A stretch of DNA of 64,000 nucleotides from Butyricimonas virosa. GTDB taxonomy: Bacteria > Bacteroidota > Bacteroidia > Bacteroidales > Marinifilaceae. Both the position numbers and the translations under genes were made by a program. The notes under the pieces were generated by a model. That model saw only the letters and a program-made list of their open reading frames with translations. It was not told the origin of the DNA and did not search any database. The DNA is taken from positions 1-64,000 of the forward strand of contig NZ_CP102269.1 in the NCBI RefSeq assembly GCF_025148635.1. Reading direction: 5' to 3'. Below are positions 16,705 through 24,940 of this stretch, one piece after another (position 1 is the stretch's first letter; each line of letters opens with the position of its first letter).

Positions 16705-16859
16705 ATTACAGTCTGTTTACGAACAAATGAAACCGCCCAACCGCCATGACCGAAAAACAATGACGGCTCCAATGGCATTACTTGTACTGGTGACGTGACA
16801 AACTCCAACACCCCACAATTTTTACTCTCTTCCCGCATATCCGTCAGGATCAACTGCAT
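16701..16859 (-). pseudogene. Remnant of the gene upstream of the SufE-like pseudogene
   Basis: A 52-codon frame ending in GHGGWAVSFVRKQTVI whose TGA overlaps the ATG of the SufE-like pseudogene. The frame continues upstream past a stop codon, and a second frame nearby (ENATVTRINAVDPDGY) also looks like former coding sequence. I do not recognise the protein. It was driven by the promoter at 16943. Confidence 0.4.
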
Positions 16860-16942
16860 TAATTCGAGTCACCGTTGCATTTTCATTGCCTCATTCAACA
16901 TATCGTTGTTTGCCTCGTTCAACTCATATATTGATCATATTA

Positions 16943-16968
16943 CAAATATAGGTAATTAATTACCTATA
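16943..16968 (-). promoter_or_regulatory. Promoter with 22-bp perfect palindrome
   Basis: Minus-strand TATATTTG at 16950-16943 overlaps TATAGGTAATT/AATTACCTATA at 16947-16968, a perfect inverted repeat sitting immediately upstream of the -7 box. This is the classic place for a repressor operator. The genes it controlled are degraded, and no regulator gene is nearby. Confidence 0.65.
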
Positions 16969-17104
16969 AACATCTGAACATAAAAATAACGGTAACTCCG
17001 AAGAATCACCGCTAAATATTCTATTTCTGATATTAAAATTTAATTGCATTTTGTTTCACCATGCCCTAGCTTTATTTTCACAGATATAGCTATTATGCAC
17101 GATT

Positions 17105-17629
17105 TTACCGCATACCATTCAACAAACTTTGCACCCCCATCTCCAAATCCAGCAATCCCTTTTTAGCCTCCAAGCCTCCCCCGTAACCGACCAATTTATG
17201 GTTACCCCCAATCACCCGATGACAAGGAACAAAAATCGAAATAGGATTCGCACCATTAGCTGCAGCCACGGCACGAACAGCTTTCGGGTTTCCCAACTTT
17301 TTAGCCAACTCGCCATAAGACACCGTTTTGCCGTATGGTATATCCAGCAACTCCTGCCACACCGAATTCTGGAACTCCGTTCCCGTAAAGACGAGCGGAA
17401 TATCAAACGTTTTCCTCTGACGAGCAAAATATTCGTCAAGCTGGATGATTGTTTTCCGGATCACGTCAGAAACACCCTCTTCGTAATCGGCCCCTAGCGC
17501 TTTCTGAATCCGTTTATCAATAGATGCCCTGCGTTTTTCAAACATCCAGTCACACAAACAAAGCTTACCTTCGAAAGAGCCAAGAATCAGCTCTCCACAA
17601 GGAGATTCATAATGTTGAATTTGTATCAT
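17105..17629 (-). CDS. ogt: Methylated-DNA--protein-cysteine methyltransferase
   Basis: Repairs O6-alkylguanine by one-step transfer of the alkyl group to its own cysteine. The 174-residue protein carries the active-site IFVPCHRVIG motif (acceptor Cys136), the Asn hinge just before it (ANGANPIS), the winged-helix region WQELLDIPYGKTVSYGEL and the C-terminal GYGGGLEAKKGLL block. The N-terminal domain lacks an Ada-type regulatory region. The Ogt/AdaB type is assigned from length. Confidence 0.95.
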   Translation of the reverse strand: MIQIQHYESPCGELILGSFEGKLCLCDWMFEKRRASIDKRIQKALGADYEEGVSDVIRKTIIQLDEYFARQRKTFDIPLVFTGTEFQNSVWQELLDIPYGKTVSYGELAKKLGNPKAVRAVAAANGANPISIFVPCHRVIGGNHKLVGYGGGLEAKKGLLDLEMGVQSLLNGMR

Positions 17630-17749
17630 TTCTTCTACTTTTTATTTTTGTACTTTCCTTCAACCACGACCTTTTCTATACAATCAATCCAAATGACAAG
17701 TTATAAAAGTAGAACATTATCCCGATATTCCCAAACGACACCCCAAATT

Positions 17750-18142
17750 TTACTGATTCGTTTCCAGCATCCGGATCAGACAATCCCGTTGTATTGAAAA
17801 GTTTGTATCTTCCTGCTGAACATATTTAAGCAAACGAATCCCATCCTGACGCAGTTTCGACTTCAACAAAATATCCTCCTCCACCTCTTCGGAAAATCTC
17901 AATAGGTACACGGACGCAAGTTCAATCTTACCAATCCTGTCTTCCTCGTTGGCATACCGATCAATCAGTTCCTGCACATCCATTGTCGCCAGCTCCTTCA
18001 CGGGAAATCCCAACATTTGCTGGGTCAACAAGTCATACTCGTCCAAATCCTGCTGACGAATCTTCTTCTTGTTTAATATAGCCCTAGCGATCGCAGAAAT
18101 AATTTCTTGAATCATGCGCACAAGATAATCCTGTTTTACCAT
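17750..18142 (-). CDS. DUF6483-type protein
   Basis: A 130-residue, all-helical acidic protein starting MVKQDYLVRMIQEIISAIARAI, a start typical of what I know as DUF6483. The middle (YDLLTQQMLGFPVKELATMD) and the tail (RFSEEVEEDILLKSKLRQDG) suggest TPR-like helical hairpins. ATG at 18142 chosen over an in-frame upstream ATG because a -7 box (18170-18177) lies between them. Cytosolic; no function known to me. Confidence 0.72.
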   Translation of the reverse strand: MVKQDYLVRMIQEIISAIARAILNKKKIRQQDLDEYDLLTQQMLGFPVKELATMDVQELIDRYANEEDRIGKIELASVYLLRFSEEVEEDILLKSKLRQDGIRLLKYVQQEDTNFSIQRDCLIRMLETNQ

Positions 18143-18169
18143 AATACCGTCCTCCAATATATTTACAAG

Positions 18170-18177
18170 CAAAAATA
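18170..18177 (-). promoter_or_regulatory. -7 box for the DUF6483 gene
   Basis: TATTTTTG on the minus strand, 27 bases before the ATG at 18142. Confidence 0.55.
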
Positions 18178-18218
18178 AAAAATAATATCCACGTGAAAGA
18201 ATAAAATTCACTAAATCA

Positions 18219-18306
18219 TTTGGTTTATAAAATAAACTGCTTTATATTTGCATAAATAAAAAAGAATAGCGCTATTTTTTTTGAGAATATAGTTTATAAA
18301 ATAAAC
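18219..18306 (+). promoter_or_regulatory. Promoter with duplicated palindromic operator
   Basis: TTTG at 18219-18222 and TATATTTG at 18243-18250 form the promoter of the membrane protein/regulator pair. The 15-base palindrome GTTTATAAAATAAAC occurs identically at 18223-18237, filling the spacer, and at 18292-18306 in the leader. Between them lies a perfect 12-base palindrome AATAGCGCTATT (18265-18276). The arrangement suggests autoregulation by the winged-helix protein at 18946, with DNA looping or a roadblock. Confidence 0.75.
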
Positions 18307-18334
18307 CACTTTACAAACACCAAACACAACAAAC

Positions 18335-18949
18335 ATGGAAGAAAAAAAGTTTACAGAGAAAGAAAGTTTAGAACTCATCTCTCAAATGATACAGGCAACC
18401 AGAAAGAACCTCGTGAAAGGTCAGGGAAATTACTTCATCATCTACGGCTACACGGCTGCTATTTTGTCGATCATTATCTACACGTTACTCTGCATGACCC
18501 ACACCCCCTGGTGGTGGGCGGGCTGGTTTCTCATGTTCCTGCCGGTAATCATCCTCTCGTTCAAGGAAAAAAGGAACACCCCGACCGTCATCACTTACAC
18601 GGACAGCATGGTCAATAAAGTCTGGCAAGTGATGGGAGCCTCATTCTCGTTAACCATGTTAGTCATACTAGCTCTATCATTCATTGTCGGAAAATGTGAT
18701 TTCATGCTCATGCTCCCGTTATGCCTCCTGTACACGAGTATCGGAACGGCAATCACGGGTTTAGTCATCAGAGAGAAGTGTTTGCTCTACACCCCGCTTG
18801 TAGGTTTCGTGCTCGCCATATACATGCTGATGAGTTACACGATAAATAACAGTGCCGCCATACTCTGGAACCTCTACTTTGGCCTGTCATTTGTTGTCAT
18901 GATGATCATACCGGGACATATTCTGAACAATAAATCCGAAAAACTATGA
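18335..18949 (+). CDS. Integral membrane protein co-transcribed with a winged-helix regulator
   Basis: A 204-residue protein with a charged N-terminal cytoplasmic segment (EEKKFTEKESLELISQMIQA, residues 1-30) and about six hydrophobic segments (near 33-50, 58-72, 98-115, 120-140, 147-162 and 172-190). No transport motif recognised. Its stop overlaps the start of the next gene (ATGA), so they are translationally coupled. Such pairs, in which a small membrane protein partners a PadR- or MarR-like regulator, often respond to envelope stress, but that is inference. Confidence 0.75.
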   Translation: MEEKKFTEKESLELISQMIQATRKNLVKGQGNYFIIYGYTAAILSIIIYTLLCMTHTPWWWAGWFLMFLPVIILSFKEKRNTPTVITYTDSMVNKVWQVMGASFSLTMLVILALSFIVGKCDFMLMLPLCLLYTSIGTAITGLVIREKCLLYTPLVGFVLAIYMLMSYTINNSAAILWNLYFGLSFVVMMIIPGHILNNKSEKL

Positions 18950-19227
18950 GAGAATTAGATCCGCTATTACATTCTCAATTACGTCTGGCAATAGTCTCCC
19001 TGCTCTTGTCGGTAGAGACAGCGGATTTCGTGTACTTGAAAGAGAAAACGAACGCGACTGCCGGAAACCTGAGCGTACAACTGGAAAAACTCGAAACTGC
19101 CGGGTATATCCAAGTGAAAAAGGAGTTTGTCGGGAAAAAAACTCGCACTTCATGTCAACTAACCGACACGGGAAGGAAGGCTTTGGAGGATTATATTGAC
19201 GCTCTCAGAGAATATATTAACTTGTAA
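18946..19227 (+). CDS. Winged-helix transcriptional regulator
   Basis: A 93-residue single-domain DNA-binding protein: LHSQLRLAIVSLLLSVETADF, the helix-turn-helix KEKTNATAGNLSVQLEKLETAGYIQVKKEFVGKK (recognition helix around residues 37-52, wing around 57-70) and a C-terminal dimerisation helix. It resembles the ArsR/MarR-related HTH family often found with DUF-type membrane proteins. It overlaps the previous gene by four bases. Its likely operator is the palindrome duplicated at 18223 and 18292. Confidence 0.88.
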   Translation: MRELDPLLHSQLRLAIVSLLLSVETADFVYLKEKTNATAGNLSVQLEKLETAGYIQVKKEFVGKKTRTSCQLTDTGRKALEDYIDALREYINL

Positions 19228-19243
19228 GATACAAACGATTGGA

Positions 19244-19271
19244 TGGCCCGTCCCTCACCAAGGGCGGGCCA
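19244..19271. terminator. GC-rich hairpin downstream of the winged-helix gene
   Basis: TGGCCCGTCCCT with AGGGCGGGCCA (one bulged T, loop of five) 17 bases after the stop. It lacks a T tract on the plus strand and so is only a tentative terminator. Confidence 0.45.
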
Positions 19272-19349
19272 AAAATTCTGTTTGATATTTACAACTACTA
19301 CTCCAACTACTCCTTACACGGGGAGAGAGCCGATATGTCACATTAAAAT

Positions 19350-20441
19350 CTATTCTCCCCACCTCACGACCTCGCCAATTCCGGGTATTAACACGTGTAA
19401 CGAGTCGTTTTTCGCCATGTTTATCTCGTTCCGTAACGGCTCGTCCCAACGATGGTGGGCCAGCGCATACTTGGAATGATGCACGGTCATCACCTTTTTC
19501 GCTTTCAAGTCCAAAGCTGCCCGAATCAAATAATCAGGCATCAAGTGGATATACTTCCATCCCTCGTTATACTGCCCATTCTCAAGAATGGCCAAGTCTA
19601 TATCCGGAAAACAATCCCCGATCCGGGCAAAATGCGTGTCGTAACCACCGTCTCCCGCCAGATATATCTTCCGGGAAGGAGTTTCAAGCAGAAACGAAGC
19701 CCACAGCGTTTTATTGGCAGAAAGTCCTCGTCCCGAAAAATGGCGGGCAGGTAGGCAATGCATGACAAAACCGGAATCTAAACGAGCCTCTTCTTCCCAA
19801 TCCAACTCGACTATGCACTCCTTATCGAATCCCCAGTACTCAAAATGCTCGCCTACTCCCAAACTGCAAATCACTTTCCCGATGCGATCTTTCAACGCCC
19901 GTACGGTATGATAATCCAGGTGATCCCAATGATCATGGGAAATAACCAAATAATCAATATCCGGCATATCCTCCGGGTGATAAACGTCCGTTCCCTTGAA
20001 CGGCTTGTTAATAAAAGACACCGGGGAGGCCATGCAAAACACCGGGTCCACGAGCACCCGTTTCCCATCCACTTGAATCAGATAAGATGAATGCCCGAAC
20101 CACACCAGCACATCCTCTTCCGGGTCGATCTGCCGTAAATCCGTTTTCACCACGGTCAACGCCGAATCCGGTTGCAGTCCGGTCTTATCCTTAAAAACGA
20201 AGTCCAGTAATCCCTGCAAACGTCCCTTATCCGAAGTCATTAAAGGAGTTTCATGTATATTGCGGAAAGCCCCATCCCGGTAATTCGGCGAACGTTCAAT
20301 TCTTGCCAACCGTTCTCCCCGGGGAATTCTCCCGAAACTCGGCTGATTCACGAAAACAATTCCGACAATGGCTATAACCACCACAATCGACAGAACAATC
20401 CATAGTACCATACGCTTTCTTGAACTTTTTATTAATCTCAT
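19350..20441 (-). CDS. Membrane-anchored MBL-fold hydrolase, NAPE-PLD/UlaG-like
   Basis: A 363-residue metallo-beta-lactamase-fold protein with an N-terminal membrane anchor (residues 10-32) that would place the domain outside the inner membrane. Metal-binding motifs visible are FGHSSYLIQVDGKRVLVDP (strand start), SHDHWDHLD (H-x-H-x-D-H), PARHFSGRG, the AGDGGYDTHF bridging Asp and a late VHHSKYALAHH. This pattern fits the NAPE-hydrolysing phospholipase D/UlaG-like branch. Substrate unknown; a phospholipid or phosphodiester is plausible. It appears monocistronic. The 230-base gap on its 5' side shows nothing definite. Confidence 0.85.
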   Translation of the reverse strand: MRLIKSSRKRMVLWIVLSIVVVIAIVGIVFVNQPSFGRIPRGERLARIERSPNYRDGAFRNIHETPLMTSDKGRLQGLLDFVFKDKTGLQPDSALTVVKTDLRQIDPEEDVLVWFGHSSYLIQVDGKRVLVDPVFCMASPVSFINKPFKGTDVYHPEDMPDIDYLVISHDHWDHLDYHTVRALKDRIGKVICSLGVGEHFEYWGFDKECIVELDWEEEARLDSGFVMHCLPARHFSGRGLSANKTLWASFLLETPSRKIYLAGDGGYDTHFARIGDCFPDIDLAILENGQYNEGWKYIHLMPDYLIRAALDLKAKKVMTVHHSKYALAHHRWDEPLRNEINMAKNDSLHVLIPGIGEVVRWGE

Positions 20442-20671
20442 AAATACAACTCAAAATTAAATCTATCACAAAAATAAGCAAATACTCCCAACTCGTATGT
20501 ACACGAATTACAGGTATTCATACCTAAATTACGGATTCCCCTTTCACACCCGTCATCCCCTCACCACGGGACGACGGGGTAACATTATTGTTCGGGAGCA
20601 GAAACAGGATTGTGATAGTTATACCTTGAAAAAAGAGTAGCACACCCCATTCATTACCACCTGTAAACGAA

Positions 20672-21709
20672 TCAAGGTTTGTATATCTTGGGTCTCGTCC
20701 GTACCTCTCCTTCCAAGTATTCCACTTTAAAAATGTTCACGCAAAAGACAAAAATTGACAGGAGCAAAGGCCCGAAGATCACCCCCATGAAACCAAATAG
20801 GGAAAGTCCGATAACCACTCCGAAAATCGTAATCAACGGGTGAGTATCCGCCATTTTCTTCTGTAACATGAACCGAACCAAATTATCGACATTCGAAATC
20901 ACGACCAAAGCATAGACTGCTAACCCTATCGCCATTCCCCAATGTCCCGTCATCCCCATGTACAACGCCAGCGGGGCCCAGATCAATGCCGTCCCTACAA
21001 TCGGGATAATCGTGGCGAAACAGGACAAGAATCCCCACAACACGGGACTCGGTGCCCCGAATATAAAATACCCCAACGTGGCAACAGCCCCTTGAATCAC
21101 GGCAAGCAAGGGAATCCCGATCGCATTCGACTTCACGATCATGTTGAACTCGTGTAGTATATTCTTTTTATTCCGTTTATTAAACGGTAAAATATCGCTC
21201 ACGTACTCCTCCATATCCCGCCCGCCAATCAGCATGAAATAAAGCACGAAAAGCAGTACCACCACGTTAATGGTAAAACTACTGATGCTCCCCATCAGGA
21301 ACTGACCGACCTTCGGCAAGGCTGCCAATATTGTATCTATATTCCCTTTGCTTAAAAGATCATACCCTACTTTTTCCCGAATCAGCTCAGCCACATGTTC
21401 CACCGGGGCAATCAAGCTATGCGGGTCCAGATTTATGGCCTGCAACTTGTTCACGAATACCCAGACGACAATTGACAGGGGAATAAGAAAACAAAGAATC
21501 GTCTCGCATAACAGAAGAATAGCCATGATACTACGTTTCATCCGTTTCTTTTCGGTCAAATACATCATCTGGTTGCGCAGAAGAATATAAATCGTCATGG
21601 CACCCAGAATCCCGCTGAAAAACGGCAGAATTTGAAAAAATATAAGAATTCCCAGCAACAGAATAATTGCCACGAGGGAATATCTCCAGTATTGTTCTTT
21701 AAGACTCAT
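20672..21709 (-). CDS. AI-2E family transporter
   Basis: A 345-residue membrane protein of the PerM/AI-2E exporter family with about eight transmembrane segments and the central soluble loop (KLQAINLDPHSLIAPVEHVAEL). Family landmarks are VLLFVLYFMLIGGRD, AVIQGAVATLGYFIFG, PIVGTALIWAPLALYMG and the C-terminal GFMGVIFGPLLLSIF. Members have been linked to autoinducer export, Na+/H+ exchange or ion leak; the substrate here is open. ATG at 21709 is chosen over an upstream GTG. Confidence 0.9.
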   Translation of the reverse strand: MSLKEQYWRYSLVAIILLLGILIFFQILPFFSGILGAMTIYILLRNQMMYLTEKKRMKRSIMAILLLCETILCFLIPLSIVVWVFVNKLQAINLDPHSLIAPVEHVAELIREKVGYDLLSKGNIDTILAALPKVGQFLMGSISSFTINVVVLLFVLYFMLIGGRDMEEYVSDILPFNKRNKKNILHEFNMIVKSNAIGIPLLAVIQGAVATLGYFIFGAPSPVLWGFLSCFATIIPIVGTALIWAPLALYMGMTGHWGMAIGLAVYALVVISNVDNLVRFMLQKKMADTHPLITIFGVVIGLSLFGFMGVIFGPLLLSIFVFCVNIFKVEYLEGEVRTRPKIYKP

Positions 21710-21877
21710 TTTATCACAATTTAAGTTCACGATATGTCCCTAAACAGATGTCCGAATAACCATCCGCCCGGTTATCGTGTTAACGAAAACGACGAAAAAA
21801 TGTTTAAATTTACATCACCCTTTTACAACAACCGGCAATCTCTTCCCCCTTCATACCCGAAAAGACAACGTAACAGG

Positions 21878-22546
21878 TTAATTCAAGGCCCTACGCATTT
21901 TCTCCCGATCCAAGATAATAATCTCCTGCCGATTTACGGAAATCATCCCCTCATCAGCCAGCTCGTACAACACCTTGGCCAGTGCCGGACGAGTCACCCC
22001 GAAAAACTCAGCCAATTCCTGCTGCGACTTTCCCAACAACACTTTTTTCTTATCGGGAGAGGCGAGTTCCAGAATATAATGGATCAATTTTCCACGAATC
22101 GTCTTGAATGACAGGAACTGCAAACGCCCGGTCAGAAATGTCGTCCGGTTTGCATTCACAGACAAGAAATTACGCAGGAAACTTTCATAACGTCCCATCT
22201 GACGGAACACGGATTCTTTCGTGGCGATAAACACGTCAGCCTTCTCCGAAACGGTAGCTGTCACCGGGAAATGATTATCCTCGGCAAAAAGAAATGCCGG
22301 GGCAAGCGCTCTCGACGCCCGGATCGTCTCGATTCGCAACATGGCTCCTGAATCATCCGTCATTTCCGCCTCGACCTCCCCTTCCAACAAGATATAAAGG
22401 AAACGGCACACGTCTCCCTGCCGGAAAACCACATCCCCTTTCATATAGCTCTTCACGCTATAATCAAATCCTTCAATAAACTGCTCTCTCTCCCGCTCGG
22501 GAATTCCCATACATAAAGGACTCTCGAAAAGTTGTGCTATATCCAT
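21878..22546 (-). CDS. Crp/Fnr-family regulator, probable hcp activator
   Basis: A 222-residue regulator: cyclic-nucleotide-binding-like domain (residues 20-135, with YMKGDVVFRQGDVCRFLYILLEGEVE) and a C-terminal HTH_CRP (SQQELAEFFGVTRPALAKVLYELADEG, residues 165-195). Only three or so cysteines, none clustered at the N terminus, so it is not a classic Fe-S FNR. Divergent from the hybrid cluster protein gene, as for HcpR-type nitrosative-stress regulators in this phylum. The ATG at 22546 follows a -7 box at 22577-22570 that is embedded in a palindrome, suggesting autoregulation. Confidence 0.88.
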   Translation of the reverse strand: MDIAQLFESPLCMGIPEREREQFIEGFDYSVKSYMKGDVVFRQGDVCRFLYILLEGEVEAEMTDDSGAMLRIETIRASRALAPAFLFAEDNHFPVTATVSEKADVFIATKESVFRQMGRYESFLRNFLSVNANRTTFLTGRLQFLSFKTIRGKLIHYILELASPDKKKVLLGKSQQELAEFFGVTRPALAKVLYELADEGMISVNRQEIIILDREKMRRALN

Positions 22547-22561
22547 TATCTGCCATTTTTT

Positions 22562-22581
22562 ATGATACACAAATGTATCAT
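22562..22581 (-). promoter_or_regulatory. Regulator promoter overlapped by palindrome
   Basis: ATGATACA, four bases, TGTATCAT. The minus-strand -7 box TACATTTG (22577-22570) is inside it, so anything bound here would block the Crp/Fnr gene. The half-site differs from the one before hcp. Confidence 0.65.
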
Positions 22582-22659
22582 TTTCTTTTTTAAGACCTTA
22601 TCCTACCTTTAACCTTTTTCATCTATGCACGTATAAATTATTGAAAATTAAATTCACGT

Positions 22660-22705
22660 TTGTAATTTATATTACAACTATTGTTTCACGGACCCCGTAC
22701 ATTTG
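22660..22705 (+). promoter_or_regulatory. hcp promoter with upstream Crp/Fnr-type site
   Basis: TTGTAAT, four bases, ATTACAA at 22660-22677, then the -7 box TACATTTG at 22698-22705. The palindrome centre lies about 41 bases before the expected start of transcription, the classic class II activator position. No TTTG -33 element is found at the right distance, which fits activator dependence. Confidence 0.72.
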
Positions 22706-22747
22706 CGACAAACAAATAGAAAAAATATTCATCAAACACACTAAACC

Positions 22748-24400
22748 ATGGAAAAAATGTTTTGTTATCAATGTCAAGAAACAGCAAAAGGAACCGGTTG
22801 CACGGTCCGCGGTGTATGCGGAAAGACATCGGATGTCGCTAACTTACAAGACTTATTACTATTTATCCTAAAAGGAATCGCCCACTACCGAGTACAACTC
22901 CGAGCCCTTGATGCCGTTGACCACTCGGCAGATCGTTTTATTCTCGACGGTTTGTTCATGACGATCACGAATGCGAACTTTGACAAGCAACGTTTCGTGG
23001 AAAAAATCAAAGAAGCCATCAAGTTAAGGGAACAATTGAAACAAACCTTCCTCGACAAAGGCGGGAATCCCGAAAAGATCACATTCGAAGGTGCCTTTTG
23101 GACGGCTGACTCGCTGGAAGAAATGGAATCGAAAGCCGGACACGTGGGAGTTCTCTCCACCGAAAACGAGGACATCCGCTCTTTAAAAGAAATGCTTACC
23201 TACGGGATGAAGGGAATGGCCGCCTACACGGAACACGCCTATAATCTCGGACACGAGAACCCTTCCATCTACGAATTCATCGACCGGGGGCTGATAGCCA
23301 CCACACTCCCACTGTCCGCCGATCAGCTCGTGCAAATGGTACTGGAATGCGGTAAAAATGGCGTTGACGCCATGGCCCTGCTCGACAAAGCCAACACGGA
23401 TACTTACGGGAACCCGGAAATCACGAAAGTGGACATCGGCGTGCGGAAAAATCCCGGTATACTGATCAGCGGTCACGACCTGCGAGACCTGTATGAACTT
23501 CTGGAACAGACGGAAGGTACGGGGGTGGACGTATACACCCACAGCGAGATGCTTCCCGCACACTACTACCCGGCATTCAAAAAATACAAACACTTCGCCG
23601 GAAACTACGGTAACTCATGGTGGAGACAAGTGTATGAATTCCAACATTTCAACGGCCCGATGCTATTTACCACGAACTGCATCGTTCCTCCGCATCCGGA
23701 CGCAAATTACAAGGACCGAGTGTACACGACCGGTTCGGCAGGTTTTCCCGGGTTCAAACATATCGAGCGCAAACCCGGACAACCGAAAGATTTCAGTGAA
23801 ATCATCGAACACGCTAAAAGATGCCCGGCGCCGGAAGCCATCGAAACCGGAAGTATTATCGGAGGATTTGCCCACAACCAAGTGTTTGCACTGGCAGATA
23901 AAATCGTGGATGCCGTGAAATCCGGGGCTATCCGTAAATTCTTCGTCATGGCCGGATGTGACGGCCGGATGAAAGGCCGGGAATATTACACCGAGTTTGC
24001 CCAAAAACTCCCGAAAGACACGGTGATCCTTACCGCAGGATGTGCCAAGTACCGTTACAACAAACTACCCCTCGGGGATATTAACGGTATTCCGAGAGTG
24101 CTGGATGCCGGACAATGTAACGATAGCTACTCGCTGGCGGTTATTGCCTTGAAACTGAAAGAAATCTTTGGGGTAAAAGACATTAATGAATTACCTATCG
24201 TTTACAACATTGCTTGGTACGAGCAGAAAGCTGTCATCGTGTTGTTAGCCCTACTCTATCTTGGAGTAAAGAACATCCACCTCGGACCGACCTTACCCGG
24301 ATTCCTTTCTCCGAACGTGGCGAAAGTACTCGTGGAAAAATTCGGTATTGCCGGAATCACGACCGCGGATGATGATTTGAAATTCTTTTTGGAAAATTAG
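22748..24400 (+). CDS. hcp: Hybrid cluster protein (NO/hydroxylamine reductase)
   Basis: Cytoplasmic Fe-S/Fe-S-O enzyme that reduces nitric oxide and hydroxylamine under anaerobic nitrosative stress. At 550 residues it has full length. The N-terminal cluster ligands are Cys6, Cys9, Cys18 and Cys24 (CYQCQETAKGTGC and following). Hybrid-cluster ligands lie in GKNGVDAMALL context, FTTNCIVPP, MAGCDGR, LTAGCAKYRYN and DAGQCNDSYSL. No hcr reductase gene follows; the next gene is on the other strand. Regulation by the adjacent Crp/Fnr protein is inferred from the palindrome at -41. Confidence 0.96.
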   Translation: MEKMFCYQCQETAKGTGCTVRGVCGKTSDVANLQDLLLFILKGIAHYRVQLRALDAVDHSADRFILDGLFMTITNANFDKQRFVEKIKEAIKLREQLKQTFLDKGGNPEKITFEGAFWTADSLEEMESKAGHVGVLSTENEDIRSLKEMLTYGMKGMAAYTEHAYNLGHENPSIYEFIDRGLIATTLPLSADQLVQMVLECGKNGVDAMALLDKANTDTYGNPEITKVDIGVRKNPGILISGHDLRDLYELLEQTEGTGVDVYTHSEMLPAHYYPAFKKYKHFAGNYGNSWWRQVYEFQHFNGPMLFTTNCIVPPHPDANYKDRVYTTGSAGFPGFKHIERKPGQPKDFSEIIEHAKRCPAPEAIETGSIIGGFAHNQVFALADKIVDAVKSGAIRKFFVMAGCDGRMKGREYYTEFAQKLPKDTVILTAGCAKYRYNKLPLGDINGIPRVLDAGQCNDSYSLAVIALKLKEIFGVKDINELPIVYNIAWYEQKAVIVLLALLYLGVKNIHLGPTLPGFLSPNVAKVLVEKFGIAGITTADDDLKFFLEN

Positions 24401-24427
24401 TCCATACGACCCGACTTCCCGCTGTCA

Positions 24428-24811
24428 CTAAAAGGCAGCGGGAAAATTATCTGCATAAAAGTCAACTAGACTGACCATTGTCGAACAATCTTTTCGTTGA
24501 TGAGCTGACAACTCATCAATACGAGCCGCGCAATAGCAAGCCACCTCCCAGAACCTAGGGGAACGTTTATTCTCGTTCTCCCGACAAAACATAAGGGCAC
24601 GCTCATAAGCATCATGAGCTTCTTCATCCCGACAAACCTCCCGACAAAAATCACCCATACGGATCAATTCCCGGATCTTTTCCTCTAGCCGTTCGCTATC
24701 AAGAACTGCCGTCCTGTAAGCCTTGATTGCCGCATCAATACCCAAGGGATTTAGATGAACCTGCCCCCTACTCGCCGCCGCCACTCGCTTTTTTTCTTTT
24801 ATTCTTCCCAT
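24428..24811 (-). CDS. Small helical protein of unknown function
   Basis: A 127-residue basic-to-acidic helical protein, MGRIKEKKRVAAASRGQVH then TPR-like helices (AIKAYRTAVLDSERLEEKIRELI, DEEAHDAYERALMFCRENENK). It contains six cysteines without a recognisable ligand spacing. ATG at 24811 chosen because the longer reading would start inside the terminator at 24848. No family recognised. It may be expressed by read-through from the protease operon or from its own -7-like box near 24913. Confidence 0.6.
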   Translation of the reverse strand: MGRIKEKKRVAAASRGQVHLNPLGIDAAIKAYRTAVLDSERLEEKIRELIRMGDFCREVCRDEEAHDAYERALMFCRENENKRSPRFWEVACYCAARIDELSAHQRKDCSTMVSLVDFYADNFPAAF

Positions 24812-24847
24812 GCACCAATTACTTAGATTAGACACTCTCACACCCAT

Positions 24848-24902
24848 AAAAAAAGAGACACAAACCAGCATCCCTCCCGGATGTATATGGATTCATGTCT
24901 CA
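24848..24902 (-). terminator. Terminator of the sigma/SusCD/protease operon
   Basis: Outer stem GAGACA/TGTCTC and inner stem CATCC/GGATG, followed by T7 on the minus strand, about 40 bases after the stop of the ChaN-like gene. A TACCTTTG box (24920-24913) just upstream of the hairpin means the structure could also act as an attenuator for the small gene at 24428. Confidence 0.7.
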
Positions 24903-24940
24903 TTTTCTAGTACAAAGGTAGGAAGAATTTTCGAAACATC

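Noticed and set aside
13349..20600. Search for an attR copy of the tRNA-Pro 3' end
   Set aside because: Only weak partial matches such as CGTCATCCCC near 20550 were seen, too short to claim an attachment site.
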